Notes under the pieces: generated by a model
What the model was told of the DNA's origin: nothing
What the model saw: only the letters and a program-made list of their open reading frames with translations
Database searches by the model: none
Part shown: positions 1 through 9,720 of the stretch, piece by piece
How positions within the stretch are numbered: the stretch's first letter is position 1
Layout: the number at the start of each line of letters is the position of its first letter
Assembly: GCA_023055355.1 (NCBI GenBank)
Contig: JALJCS010000036.1
Coordinates: 416,001 to 480,000, forward strand
Source: Agelaius tricolor
Lineage: Eukaryota > Chordata > Aves > Passeriformes > Icteridae
DNA length: 64,000 nucleotides
Direction: 5' to 3'
Position numbers and translations under genes: made by a program

Positions 1-244
1 GAAGAGGTTGATAATCAGAGAAATCCACTCTGGTATTAATTACATGCCATTACCAGGGCTTATTTGCTAATCCCCATTCTAATCACCCTCCCGGTTATAT
101 TTCAACCAGCACTTGAGGACACTGCACGTCATGAATAAAATATATATCAAAGTTTATTCCAGAGCACGGGCAGCACGGTGCGGGCAGCGCAGCCAGGGTT
201 ACACAACAGACCTGCTGTCACACCAGCGGAGGGCGGCACATTCG
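1..244. other. Left edge, no gene recognised; possible minus-strand poly(A) signal
   Basis: No coding exon is recognisable. On the minus strand an AATAAA hexamer lies at 153-158 (TTTATT on the plus strand), and a plus-strand AATAAA lies about 20 bases to its left. Mammalian TRNP1 carries most of its 3' UTR in a distant second exon, so the minus-strand hexamer could end the TRNP1 transcript. That link is inference only. Confidence 0.25.
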
Positions 245-696
245 GGCGTCAGTGAAACCCCCACCCCAGCCCAAACCCGCGGTCTGGGGTTTCAATTTAA
301 ATAAGTAAACTAAATATTTAATTAATTAATAGCAGGGCGTCAGTGAAACCCCCCCCCCCCACCCCCCCCAGCCCAAACCCGGGGTCTGGGTTCTAAATTT
401 AAATAAATAAATAAATAAATAAATAGCTGGAGGTCAGTGAAATGCCCCCACCCCAGCCCAAACCCGGGATTTGAATTTTAAAATTTAATTAATTAAATAA
501 ATAAATAAATAGCAGGGGGTTAGTGAACTCTTCCCCCCACCCCAGCCCAAACCCAGGGTTTGGTTTTTTAACTTTAAATACATAAATAAATAAATAAATA
601 AATAAATAAATAGCAGGGGGTTAGTGAACTCTCCCACCCCCCACCCCAGCCCAAACCCAGTGTTTTGGTATTTTAGATTGAAATAAATAAATAGCG
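245..696. repeat. Five-copy minisatellite, unit about 80-100 bp
   Basis: Five tandem units each carry a GTCAGTGAA or GTTAGTGAA start, a C-rich block (CCCACCCCAGCCCAAACCC), then an A/T block of TAAATAAA copies ending in TAGC. Units begin near 247, 336, 431, 516 and 616. The alternation of C-runs with TAAA runs explains the small open frames here, which are not genes. Confidence 0.85.
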
Positions 697-960
697 GAGG
701 GACTTAGGTTTTCCGGGGGGTTCATGCAGCTGCTGGGGAGCGCCACTGCGGAAGCTCGGAGCGGCGGAGCGGAGCTGCTGGCTCGGTGCGGGACGGTCAC
801 CGGGGGCGGCGGGGCGCGGAGGAGGAGGAGGAGCGGGGCCAGCCGAGCCTCCGCAATTCCCGGCGGGAGCGGCTGATCCCATCCGGACCGAGCGTCCGTC
901 CTGAGGCCGGCTCAGGGCTGTGGGACAGCGGCACCAGGGCCCTGCACAGGCTTTCAGTCC

Positions 961-1245
961 GGAGAGAAATCCTTCATCCCGGGGGAGATCCTTCATCCCA
1001 GAGAGAATCCTTCATCCCGGGGGAGATCCTTCATCCCGGGGGAGATCCTTCATCCCGGACACAGATCCTTCATCCCGGGGGAGATCCTTCATCCCGGGGG
1101 AGATCCTTCATCCCGGACACAGATCCTTCATCCCGGACACAGATCCTTCATCCCAGAGAGAATCCTTCATCTCGGACAGAGATCCTTCATCCCGGACACA
1201 GATCCTTCATCCCGGACCGGGATCCTTCACCCCGAGCCCATCTCC
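961..1245. repeat. Short-period minisatellite (GATCCTTCATCCCGG)
   Basis: About fifteen tandem copies of a 18-20 base unit built on GATCCTTCATCCCGG, joined by either GGGGA or ACACA linkers. Two frames stay open through it and translate to repeats such as SSRGRSFIP, which is a by-product of the repeat and not a protein. Confidence 0.9.
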
Positions 1246-1699
1246 GCCTCCTCGTGCCTTCCTGCCAGCCCGCAGTGACCGGCTCAGCCCCCGGGTGACT
1301 TTGGGTGTCCCCAAGGACGCTGCTGGAAGCGCCGGGAGCCTTCAGTGTCCCCGCGTAGTTTGATCGGTCACGGAGCAGTCCCAGACTCGCTCGCTGGGCT
1401 GGACGGTGCCAGCGGAGCCCGAGCCCCGCTCCCGTCCCGCTCTGTCCCGTCCGGGCTGGAGCCCGAGCGCTGCCCGGGGTGCTGCGGGTGCGGTGGCCCC
1501 GAGCCCGCTCCGCTCTCCGCCGAGGCTCGCAGGGGCCACGCCAGGGCTGTGCCCCGTGTGAGTCACAGTCCCAGCAGTGTCCCAGGGGCTGGGGTCCCCT
1601 CCCGGGGGCCGCGGGGCTCAGGCGGGGAAGGGACCCTGCCCCAGAACCTGCTGCCTTCAGGGGAGAGGCGGCCCAGACCGGGCTGGGGGTGCTGGCAGC

Positions 1700-2790
1700 A
1701 GATTCCTCTATGAACACCCCCAAACCTGGCAAGATCCTCCAGGGACCCCAGACTCTGAGGGCTCTCCCGGTCCCAGGGAGGTTCCCAGAACCTGCTGGGT
1801 CCCCCAGCCTCATTGTGTGCCCCCCGTCTGTCCCCCCACTGCACACCCCGGACCCTGACCCTGCAGGGTCCTTCGAGCACCACAGCCCTCAGGGGTGCTC
1901 TCCCCACCAAACCCCTCAGGGCACCCCAAGGTCCCCAGACCCTGCTGGGTCCCCTGGAGTGCCCTAATACCACAAGGTCCCCTATGGAACCCCAAATACC
2001 CCAGAGTCTCCCCCCATCAGACCCCTTGGGCCACTGTTGGGGTCCCCAGACCCTGCTGGGTACCCCCACCCCACAGAGTCCCCAGGACCCTGCAGGATCT
2101 CCCTGGCACCCTCAAGGATGCTTAAGCCCTTCCAGCCCACTGGGTCCCATCCCAGTGGACCTCTCAGACCTCCCCCACCCTGCAGGATCCCTCTGGGACC
2201 CCCAAATCCATTGGGTTCCAGCCCATCGGATTCCCCAGACCCTGCTGGGTTCCCCCACCCCACAGGGTCCCCTGGACCCTTCACACTCTGCAGAATTCAA
2301 CTGTAACCCCCAAACCCACCAGTTCCAAACCCATCAGACTCCTCTGAAGGACCCCAGACCCCACTGGGTTGCCCCACACCAGGTGGGTCCCCCAGATCCT
2401 GCAGGGTCCCCGAGGCCCCTCACACTCACCAAGGTGCCCCCGACCCCAGGTCTCCCAAGCCCACCAGATTCCCCAGGACTCCCTGAAGGACCCCAGCCCC
2501 TACTGGACCCCCCCACAGCCCTGGCTCCCACAGTTCCTCCAGTGAGCCCAACAAGGTGTCCCTCCACTTTCAGAGCCCCCAAACCCCCTGGCTCCCCACG
2601 GATCAAACCCCCTCAACCACCCCAAACCCCCCCTAGCTCCCCAAACCTCCCGCATCCCCACCATTTACCCTTCCCAAAACCCTCTGAAGGACCGGATCCC
2701 CCCACCACGGGCTCCCCCAGATCCTGCGGGATCCCCCACACCCACCAAGGCGTCCCCCACTTCCAGAGCCCCCCGTGTCCCCACCCACCG
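1700..2790. repeat. Degenerate C-rich repeat tract
   Basis: About 1.1 kb of strongly strand-biased, C-rich sequence made of degenerate copies of a motif like CCAGACCCTGCTGGGTCCCC, clearest at 1930-2060, 2230-2280 and 2380-2480. All plus-strand frames read as proline-rich peptides with no domain or splice structure. No gene is supported. Confidence 0.6.
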
Positions 2791-2840
2791 ACCCCCCGAC
2801 CCCCGCCGGTCCCCGGCCGCCCCGCAGCCCCTGGGCCGCG

Positions 2841-3332
2841 CTAGGCGGAGCCGCGGCTGGCGGCGGGCAGGCGGCGCACGGGGGTGCCGGCGGCGGCCCC
2901 GCGGCTCCGTGCGGGGGCCCAGGGCACGCAGCTGCGGAGGGCGCGGGCGGCGGCGAGCAGCGCTCCGGGCCGGGGCCGCGGGCGGCGGCGCAGCCCCTTC
3001 TGCAGCCGCTGGCTCTGCGCGGCCAGGGCGAGCTGCGCCTGGGCCACGCCGGCCCCGAGGCGGCCCAGGGTCTCGGCGCGGGCGGCCAGGCGCAGCTCGG
3101 CGTGCAGCAGCGCGCAGTGCACCTGCCGCACCCGCCCCTCCAGCTCGGCCGCCGCCCGCCGCCGCCCCTCGGCCGCCACCAGCCGCCGCCGCGCCGCCGC
3201 CAGCTCCACCGCGCCCGGGCCGCCGCTCTTGCCGTCGCTGCCGCCGCCGCCGCCGGGGCCGCCGCGGGACGGGCGCTGCGCGTCGCCGCCGGAGGGGCTC
3301 GGAGGTGCCGGTACCGCCGCCGCTGCAGCCAT
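2841..3332 (-). CDS. TRNP1: TMF1-regulated nuclear protein 1
   Basis: A single-exon frame of 163 residues. TRNP1 is a small basic nuclear protein that regulates neural progenitor proliferation and cortical expansion in mammals. Residues 41-140 match the family core: an arginine/alanine helix (AVELAAARRRLVAAEGRRR), then ELEGRVRQVHCALLHAELRL, the RAETLGRLGAGVAQAQ block and the C-terminal SCVPW motif at about 134-138. The N-terminal 40 residues are Ala/Pro/Gly-rich and disordered. The start chosen is the ATG at 3332, just downstream of a TATA-like box; the frame stays open upstream, so a longer N-terminus like the human one (about 95 residues before the core) cannot be excluded. KDF1 lies next to it on the opposite strand, as in human. 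Family recognition is from memory of the human protein. Confidence 0.85.
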   Translation of the reverse strand: MAAAAAVPAPPSPSGGDAQRPSRGGPGGGGGSDGKSGGPGAVELAAARRRLVAAEGRRRAAAELEGRVRQVHCALLHAELRLAARAETLGRLGAGVAQAQLALAAQSQRLQKGLRRRPRPRPGALLAAARALRSCVPWAPARSRGAAAGTPVRRLPAASRGSA

Positions 3333-3365
3333 GGGAGCGGGAGCGGCGGCGGAGGATGCGGCGGG

Positions 3366-3374
3366 GATATATAG
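3366..3374 (-). promoter_or_regulatory. TATA-like box upstream of TRNP1
   Basis: The minus strand reads CTATATATC here, embedded in otherwise pure G+C sequence. Transcription starting about 30 bases downstream would begin near 3343, leaving only about ten bases of 5' UTR before the chosen ATG at 3332. Functional use is inferred. Confidence 0.45.
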
Positions 3375-3559
3375 CCCGGGGGCGGCGCCGGCGGCGGCGG
3401 CTCGGCCCCGGCGGGGGCGGCTCCGGCACGGGCTCCGCACCGGCACGGGGGAAGGGGGTGGGGGACACGCGAGCCCGGACCGGCACGGCGCAGCCCGGGG
3501 CTCGGTACCGGCAGGCGCTGCACCGGCACCGGGCTCGGCGCGGCTCCGGGGCGGGATCG

Positions 3560-3730
3560 CTACGGGCTCGGTGCTACACCGGGCTCGGTACGGCACCGGT
3601 GCCGGCATCGATGGGCCCCGGGCTCGGCGCGGCACCGGCACCGGTACCGGACCGCTATGGACTCGGTGCTACACCGGGCTCGGCACGGCAGCGGTGCCGG
3701 CATTGATGGGTCCCGGGCTCGGTACGGTAC
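3560..3730. repeat. Two-copy 95-bp tandem duplication upstream of TRNP1
   Basis: The motif CTCGGTGCTACACCGGGCTC occurs at 3567 and again at 3662, followed in both cases by a related block with CGGTGCCGGCAT and GATGGG. The copies lie in the TRNP1 upstream CpG island. Looser copies of the CTCGGTACGG core continue to about 3820. Confidence 0.7.
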
Positions 3731-3899
3731 AGGCCTGGCCCGGTATGGCACCGTCAGGGGTCTGGGCTCGGTACCAGTCCCGGGCACCGGGCTCGGTACA
3801 GCTCGGTACGGCACCGGGCCGGAGGCGTTACCGGAGCTGGAAAAGTGCCCTCCCTTGGAGGGAAATGCGGAGCTGGGGCCGGTGGGAGAGCTGAGAAGG

Positions 3900-6177
3900 G
3901 CACCGCGGGGGCACTGGGGCTCTGGGAGGGGCTGGACCGGGCTGTCCCGGGCACCGGCGTGTCCTTGGATGTGCGGCTGTCACAGCAAGGTCGCTGCCAC
4001 CGTCATCGTCGTTTACACGGTGTTAATAAAGCTGGGAGTGGGCTGGCGGGGCAGGGGGCTGCAGCAGGAGGTGCCACTGCCACCTCGCTCCCCCCAGAGC
4101 TGGATTTTGGGGTTCCTCCTGTTGGAACGTCATCCGCGGCGGCTGCATCTGCGTGTGGCTGCGTGGGCCTCACATCGGAGCAGCAGAGATGACAGAAACC
4201 AGGTGTCAAGGTTTCATCCCACCCCCAGAGTGGAATAAAAGCCTAAGCCAAAAACAAAACCGAGCCTAAATCTGTTTCAGGCAGAACCACATCCAGGCCT
4301 TCAGTGGTTGTCGCCCACGGGGCTGGTGACATTTTTGCTTTCTTTACCTTAGGAGGAATAAAAACCTCATCTCTTGTGCTTTGCATCACACTCCTGCTCC
4401 TGCCAGGCTGCCACACGTCTGCCAGGCACCGGAGCAGCGTCAGCGGCTGCTGCTGCGTCACTGCTCGGCCCCCGCGGCCGGCCCGTCCCATCCCACCCCG
4501 TCCCATCCCACCCCATCCCGTCCCATCCCAACCCCCGGCTGCCGCCGCATCCCCCGCCCGCCTCGGAGCACGGCCCCAGCGCCCCCCGAGCTCCTCAGGG
4601 GTCGGATCCTGCCCCATCCGGCTCTCCGGGCTGGGGGGAGGCCGGAGGCTGGGCTGAGCCTTCATCTATCCGATAGAAATGCTGCTCGAAATGGGGTGTG
4701 GAAGTTGAGGGGTGCCCAAAAAACTGTGGGGACACGCAGGAATTAAAACCAAGAGAGCGTCCTCCTGTCTCATTTTTTTTTCTCTGATCTGGTGGAACTG
4801 GACCCTCAAGGGTCCCCCCAAGAGGGGAAAGGGCCGGGGTGGGTCCTGCCCTGAGCTTCCCGCATTCCCCAGAATGAAAGCCTGGAATGGCAGAGGTTGG
4901 AGGGAGCTCAGGAGGCGCCTGCTCCGTCACTGCCTGCTCAGAAATAATCGCTTTTTTGGGCCACCCCCCACGTCTGCGCTGCTCGACGCCTTCCCAGCTC
5001 CAGGCCCTGCTCCAGGCTGAGAGAAGGACACGGAAAGGGGCAGCAACTGTGCCTGGACATGAGGTCCAGGAGGTGAGCTGGGGACACCGGGCAGTGAGGC
5101 TGAGCCCCCAGAGCAGCCTTTTTGTCTCCAGGCTGGCCCAGCGCATCCCAGCAGCGAGCAGACAGGGGCCGGGAAAGGCAAATCGCAGAAAAAGACAAGA
5201 AATGTCCCTGCCCTGAGGCCAGGCACAGCCCGAGTCCCCAAACCCCTCCGGCACTGCAGGATTCCTGCTCGGGCTGGTGAGCTATTAATCATTTAGCCGA
5301 GGAGGCTGCAATTAGCAACGCTCAGAATAAACCTCGGTGATACAAAAACCCGGTGGGAGCTTTGTTCTCCCTTCGTTCTCCCTTCCCTGACAGCGCTGCT
5401 CTGCCGAGGCACTGGGATGGGACACCGGGAGAGGACACCGGGATGGGACACCGAGACGGGACAGCAGGAAGGGACACGGGGACGGGACACCGGGACAGGA
5501 CACCGGGACAGACACCAGAACGGGACACTGGGATGGGACACTGGGACGGACACCGGGACAGACACCAGGACACGACCCCGCCCTGCGTCCTGCAGCCAGC
5601 GCAGCCCCCGGCATTGCCCCGGGACACGGGGATTAGGGATGCAGGAGGACGGAGCCGAGGGATGAGCAGCGGCCTCATCTCCAGACCCCGCAGAGCCCCG
5701 CGCTGGGATGTGCTCCAGAAAAGCCAAGCCTCGTTACAGGCAGCAATAATTAACGTCGGTGCCCTCCCTCTCAGCCGCTCCCCAGGTTTTTTTCCTGGGT
5801 GTCCCAGTTACCAGGGCAGGAGGGACTCGGGCGCTGCTCTTTCATCCTGGCAGGTTTAGGGAAGGAATCGTGCATCAGGATTTCAGGTTTAAGCCCCAAG
5901 ACTCCTGGGCTGACCCAGCTCCCTGTCCCACCATCCTTTTGGAATCCAGCAGCAGACTCAGTGCCCCGCTGCCATTCCACTGGGCTCCCTGCCTGCTGCC
6001 CTCCGAACCTCCGGGGCAGGATCCGACCCCAGGAGTGAATCACCAGCTCTTTGGGATAGGGACACCTCGGGACAGGGATCCTCGGGGGTGGGAACACTCG
6101 GGGAGGCGATCGGGCCGGCAGGGATCCCCGGCACCGGACCCTGGCACCGCGGGGCTTTGGGGCACGCACCTTTGGGG
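3900..6177. other. Noncoding stretch between TRNP1 and KDF1
   Basis: No conserved coding exon was recognised on either strand. The stretch contains a CCCATCCCAC simple repeat near 4485-4530 and the GGGACACCGGGAC repeat listed separately. Long open frames in it are proline/arginine-rich and have no recognisable domains. Confidence 0.5.
5405..5585. repeat. GGGACACCGGGA minisatellite
   Basis: About 180 bases of tandem copies of a roughly 10-20 base unit, GGGACACCGGGACGGGACA with A/G and C/T variants. Both strands translate as repetitive Gly/Thr/Asp/Arg or Val/Pro/Ser peptides that should not be taken as genes. Confidence 0.85.
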
Positions 6178-6362
6178 GCCGGGGTTTGTACTGGGGTTTG
6201 TGCCAGGTTTGTACCTGGGTTTGTGCCGGGGTTTGTGCCCAGGTTTGTAGTGGGGTTTGTTCTGGGTTTGTGCCCGGTCTTTTGCCGGGTTTGTACCCGA
6301 GTTTATACCGGGTTTGTGCCCGGCTTTGTACCGGCTTTGTTCCCGGTTTGCTTGGGTTCGTG
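6178..6362. repeat. GGGTTTGTGCC minisatellite
   Basis: About thirteen degenerate copies of a 13-15 base unit (GGGTTTGTGCCC or GGTTTGTACCGG). It ends exactly where the CpG island at 6363 begins. Strand asymmetry is strong, with G and T on the plus strand. Confidence 0.85.
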
Positions 6363-6735
6363 CCCGACCCCGGAGCAGCTTCGCCCGCCGCGCTCTGCTG
6401 TCCCTCGGCGCGGCCCGTCCGGGTCACGTGGCGCACCTGGCCCAGGTGAGGCGGGGCCGGACGCGCTCCCGGCTCGCAGGTAACGAGACCCGGCCCGGCC
6501 CGGCCCCGCACGGCACCGACCCCGGCCCGGCCCGACCCCAGCCCGGCCCCGGGCACAAACCGGGCCCCAGCCCCGGCATCAACCCCGGGCCCGGCCCGAC
6601 CCCACCCCGCCGCCGCCGCCGCCCGGCGCTTCCCGGCCCGGCCCGGGGGCAGCCGCAGGCCGCGACCGGCAGGGAGAGAGGCAGGCAGGGAAGGAGGGAG
6701 GGAAGGAGGGAGGCAGGGAGGGAGGGCTCGTCCGT
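6363..6735 (+). promoter_or_regulatory. CpG island, probable KDF1 promoter and first noncoding exon
   Basis: A dense CpG block starts at the end of the TTTG repeat. It holds a perfect E-box TCACGTGG at 6423-6430 and two good splice donors on the plus strand: CCCAG|GTGAGG near 6445 and CGCAG|GTAACG at 6480. KDF1 genes start with a noncoding exon, and the first coding exon here has a proper acceptor at 9701-9702, so a start in this island fits. The island grades into a GGGAGGAAGG purine run at about 6680-6730. The assignment to KDF1 is inferred. Confidence 0.4.
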
Positions 6736-9702
6736 CACCCCACACCGGGCTCCCCTCGGCCCCCGGGCTGCCCCCGGCGCAGGGGGCCCCGGTGCGGGCA
6801 GCCCCCACCGCCACCGGCCGCTCCCGCTGGCCCCTCCCGCTGGCCCTGGGGAGGCTGGGGGCGGTCGGAGCTCTCCCGGGGGGTTTGGGACCGGCTCTGA
6901 TTCCCAGGGCTGGAAAACGGAGCGGGGGGCGCGCTGGGAGCTGGTGCAGAGCAGGGCAGGCGGGGATGGGGCTGTTCCTGCTGCTCCTGCTGCCGGCGTC
7001 TCCTCTCCCCAAATCCCCCGCCTGGAGCTCATGCTGGGGGCCAAGGTAGGCAGAGGGAGCTCCCTATGGTGCCCAGGTGGGTCTCCCCTTTTCCTTCCCT
7101 TTCGTTTGGGAGGGAAAAGGGTCAAACGTTGTTTGCCTGCCCCGTGGTGGAGCCCTGGCTGTCAGCTGGGAACGGGGTGGGTGTTTTGGGCCAGGGGCAC
7201 CGGGGAGGGTTTGGCACGAGGCAGTTCCTCGGGCAGGTTGTTGATATCCCAGAGAGCTGCCAGAGGGATGCTGGGTCCCCAGGGATGCACAGGGACGATG
7301 CTGCATCCACATTTACCCTGGGTCAGCATCTCCATCCCTCCTGCTGCCAGCAGAGCAGTGCAGAGAAGGAGCTTAACAGGTGACTGGCAAGGCTCCTTAG
7401 GACATTTCCCAGCTGTGGATGCTTCCACAGAGTTCAGAGAAGCTGCATCAGTGTGTGAATCCTGTCTCCTGAATTTAGCAACACTGGCAGCATGGTTATT
7501 GTCAGATGGATGTGACATTGTTCAGGAGATTCACAACTTAACTGAGCTTTTTTAAAACTTTCCAGGGAAATCCCTCCCTCTGAACAATGAAGATCTTAGA
7601 CCCTGGCTAACTCTGAGTGCTGCAAACCCCCTGTGGACCCTTCCTGGCTCCTCTGGAGCAGATGCTGAGGCTCTCTAGAGGGACCTGCAGTCACTCCCAG
7701 TGCCTGTGTGAGAGCAGAGGAAGCTCCCAGCCATCGTGTGAGTAACACTTGGATGTGGATTGTGGTCTGAGCATTTATTTGTGGCTGGGGGTTTTGGTCC
7801 AGCCCGTTCCTGTGCTGGGGGAGCTGCTGGATCTGTGTCCTGTCTGTGCTCCTCAGGAACTTTTCCAGTGGTCCAGAGGTCCCAGAGGTGTGGGCTGTGA
7901 TGGGAATGGGTGAGCCCACAGCTGTCTCTGACACCTGTGCCTGCAGGTCTCCTCCTTAGAGCTGAGATAATGCTCCTGTCTCTGTCCCAGATGCTCTGAA
8001 ATCTCAGAATATTGTCTGTTGTTACATAAAGGAGTGTTGCTGTGCAGTGCAGATGTTGGGTCTCTCAGAGAGGCCTTGGAATGAGAAGAAACATCCCAGT
8101 GAGCAGTTCCCAGTTCAGCTCAGATGTTTTCATTTCACTTCATGGTTTTTTCAGTCTGTTTTAAAATTCTGAACTGCATTACAGAAATGAGGAAGTTGAG
8201 GGGAATAACCCCTGACTTGTTCTGAAGTGAAAGCAATCAAAACTCTGCAGTGATGCTGAGGTGAGGGAGCTCTGCCTGCTCGGCACTGAAATTGGAGCAT
8301 CTGGGGCTTTTTATTTTGCATATTGCCCAGGAATGTGCAAAGGGAGCTCCTGGGATGAATTTTCACAGGGTAACAGAGCCAAAATATTCCTGGAAAGCAG
8401 TGGTGTGCTGTAACTGCCTGGCTTTCAGTCTGGGCCTGTTTCTTTGTGGGGAAAATGTGACTCTGGGTTTAAAAACCAGGGAGAAAGAGGCAGTGCTCTA
8501 ACAAGGTCTGACAGATTTATTTATTCATGCTTGAGGTGCCCTATAGAAAGTCTACAGTAAAACAACAAGGACAGCCCTACAACGCTTACACTATGGCTGG
8601 GCTCTCACTGCTTATTAATTACCCTAATTAGTGTTTGAAAGGATCTCTTGGAGGTGCAAGCAGCATTAGCCAAGAAGCCTGGAAACCATGGAGAATTCCA
8701 GGACCCACCACAGCCTGGGATAAAGGCACAGCAGAAGTGGAGAGTGACAGCCCTGACCTGACTTTCCTCACATCGCCCCGTGCTGAGCTTTAATAATAAA
8801 AAGATTAAAACCAGGGAGAATGAACGTGCCAGAGTGTGAAGGTTGGCTCTGTGCAGAGAGAACGTGACAGGCTCACTGTAAAAACAGTTCCTCCTGCCTG
8901 CAGACCTGCAGGAGCTGTGCTGGCACAGCTGAGCACGGTCTGCTCTGGAGCTTCTGTTTCTCTAGGGTTTGTAAAGGTTTTGTTCCCATGAGGGGTGATT
9001 TGAGACCTTTAATAGAGACCAACTTGTTGACAAGGTCTTTTCCTTAATCCAGATGAAGACGTTGGGTTTTCATAGGGAAGTCTTTGACATCGCCCGACCT
9101 TAGCATGACTGGCAAAAATCATTAGTGTTGGTAATGCTGTCATTGCTAAATCCTCTAAATTGAAATAGCAACAAATAACGTGGAGTTGGAATTGGCAGCT
9201 TGCATAATGATGGATTGCTTGTCATCTCCTCCTGGGCACGATGTGTTTTGAAATGGATAAGTGCTGTCAGGGCCCAGCCTAATCCTGAGGAATGCAAGAC
9301 AAAGGGAAGTTGTTTAAAAAAAGATACTTTCCCTTTGGAGCCTGTCAGTGGCTCCACCTCCAGCTGTGCTGCTCCTTCATTGCTCTGGAGCCGATGACTC
9401 TTCCAGCTGCGTGGAGGAAACTCTTCTGAAGGTTACAGGGATTTTGATGTCTGAAAATAGCCCTTTTAAAGCATCTCTCTTCTGAGGAGAGCATTGACCC
9501 AAAGGAAGCAGCAAGGCTTAGGTGGTGGGAGAGCCCTGGAACGCGGGCCCTGAGTGAGAGCAGCATGAGTCCTGACACAAAATATTCCTGTAAATCGTTG
9601 GCTTTGGGAGCCTCTGGCTGCCAGATCCCTCTGTGCTGACGGACAGCTCGCTGAGGTTGGCTGGTGGTGCTGGGTTGCTCTGATTTCCCCCCTGTCCTGC
9701 AG
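6736..9702. other. Probable KDF1 first intron
   Basis: No coding exon is seen. The sequence changes from G+C-rich to mixed composition. Around 8500-9350 it becomes unique, A/T-richer DNA with homeodomain-type cores (TTATTAATTACCCTAATTAG at about 8610-8632, several ATTAG/TAAT sites) and no repeat similarity. That block looks like a candidate conserved noncoding element. Confidence 0.4.
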
Positions 9703-9720
9703 GTGCCCGAGTGCCGAGCC

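Larger units (their letters stand above)
2780..3900. promoter_or_regulatory. CpG island over TRNP1
   Basis: The sequence is extremely G+C-rich with abundant CpG dinucleotides, covering the whole TRNP1 open frame and about 570 bases upstream of it. This is the expected promoter island for the minus-strand gene; transcription start was not mapped. Confidence 0.6.

Noticed and set aside
1187..2844. Proline-rich frames up to 343 codons in the left flank
   Set aside because: They are produced by the degenerate C-rich repeat tract and have no conserved core.
5771..7555. Open frames of 413 codons (minus) and 432 codons (plus) upstream of KDF1
   Set aside because: They run through the GGGTTTGTGCC repeat and the CpG island, with repetitive peptide content and no family resemblance.
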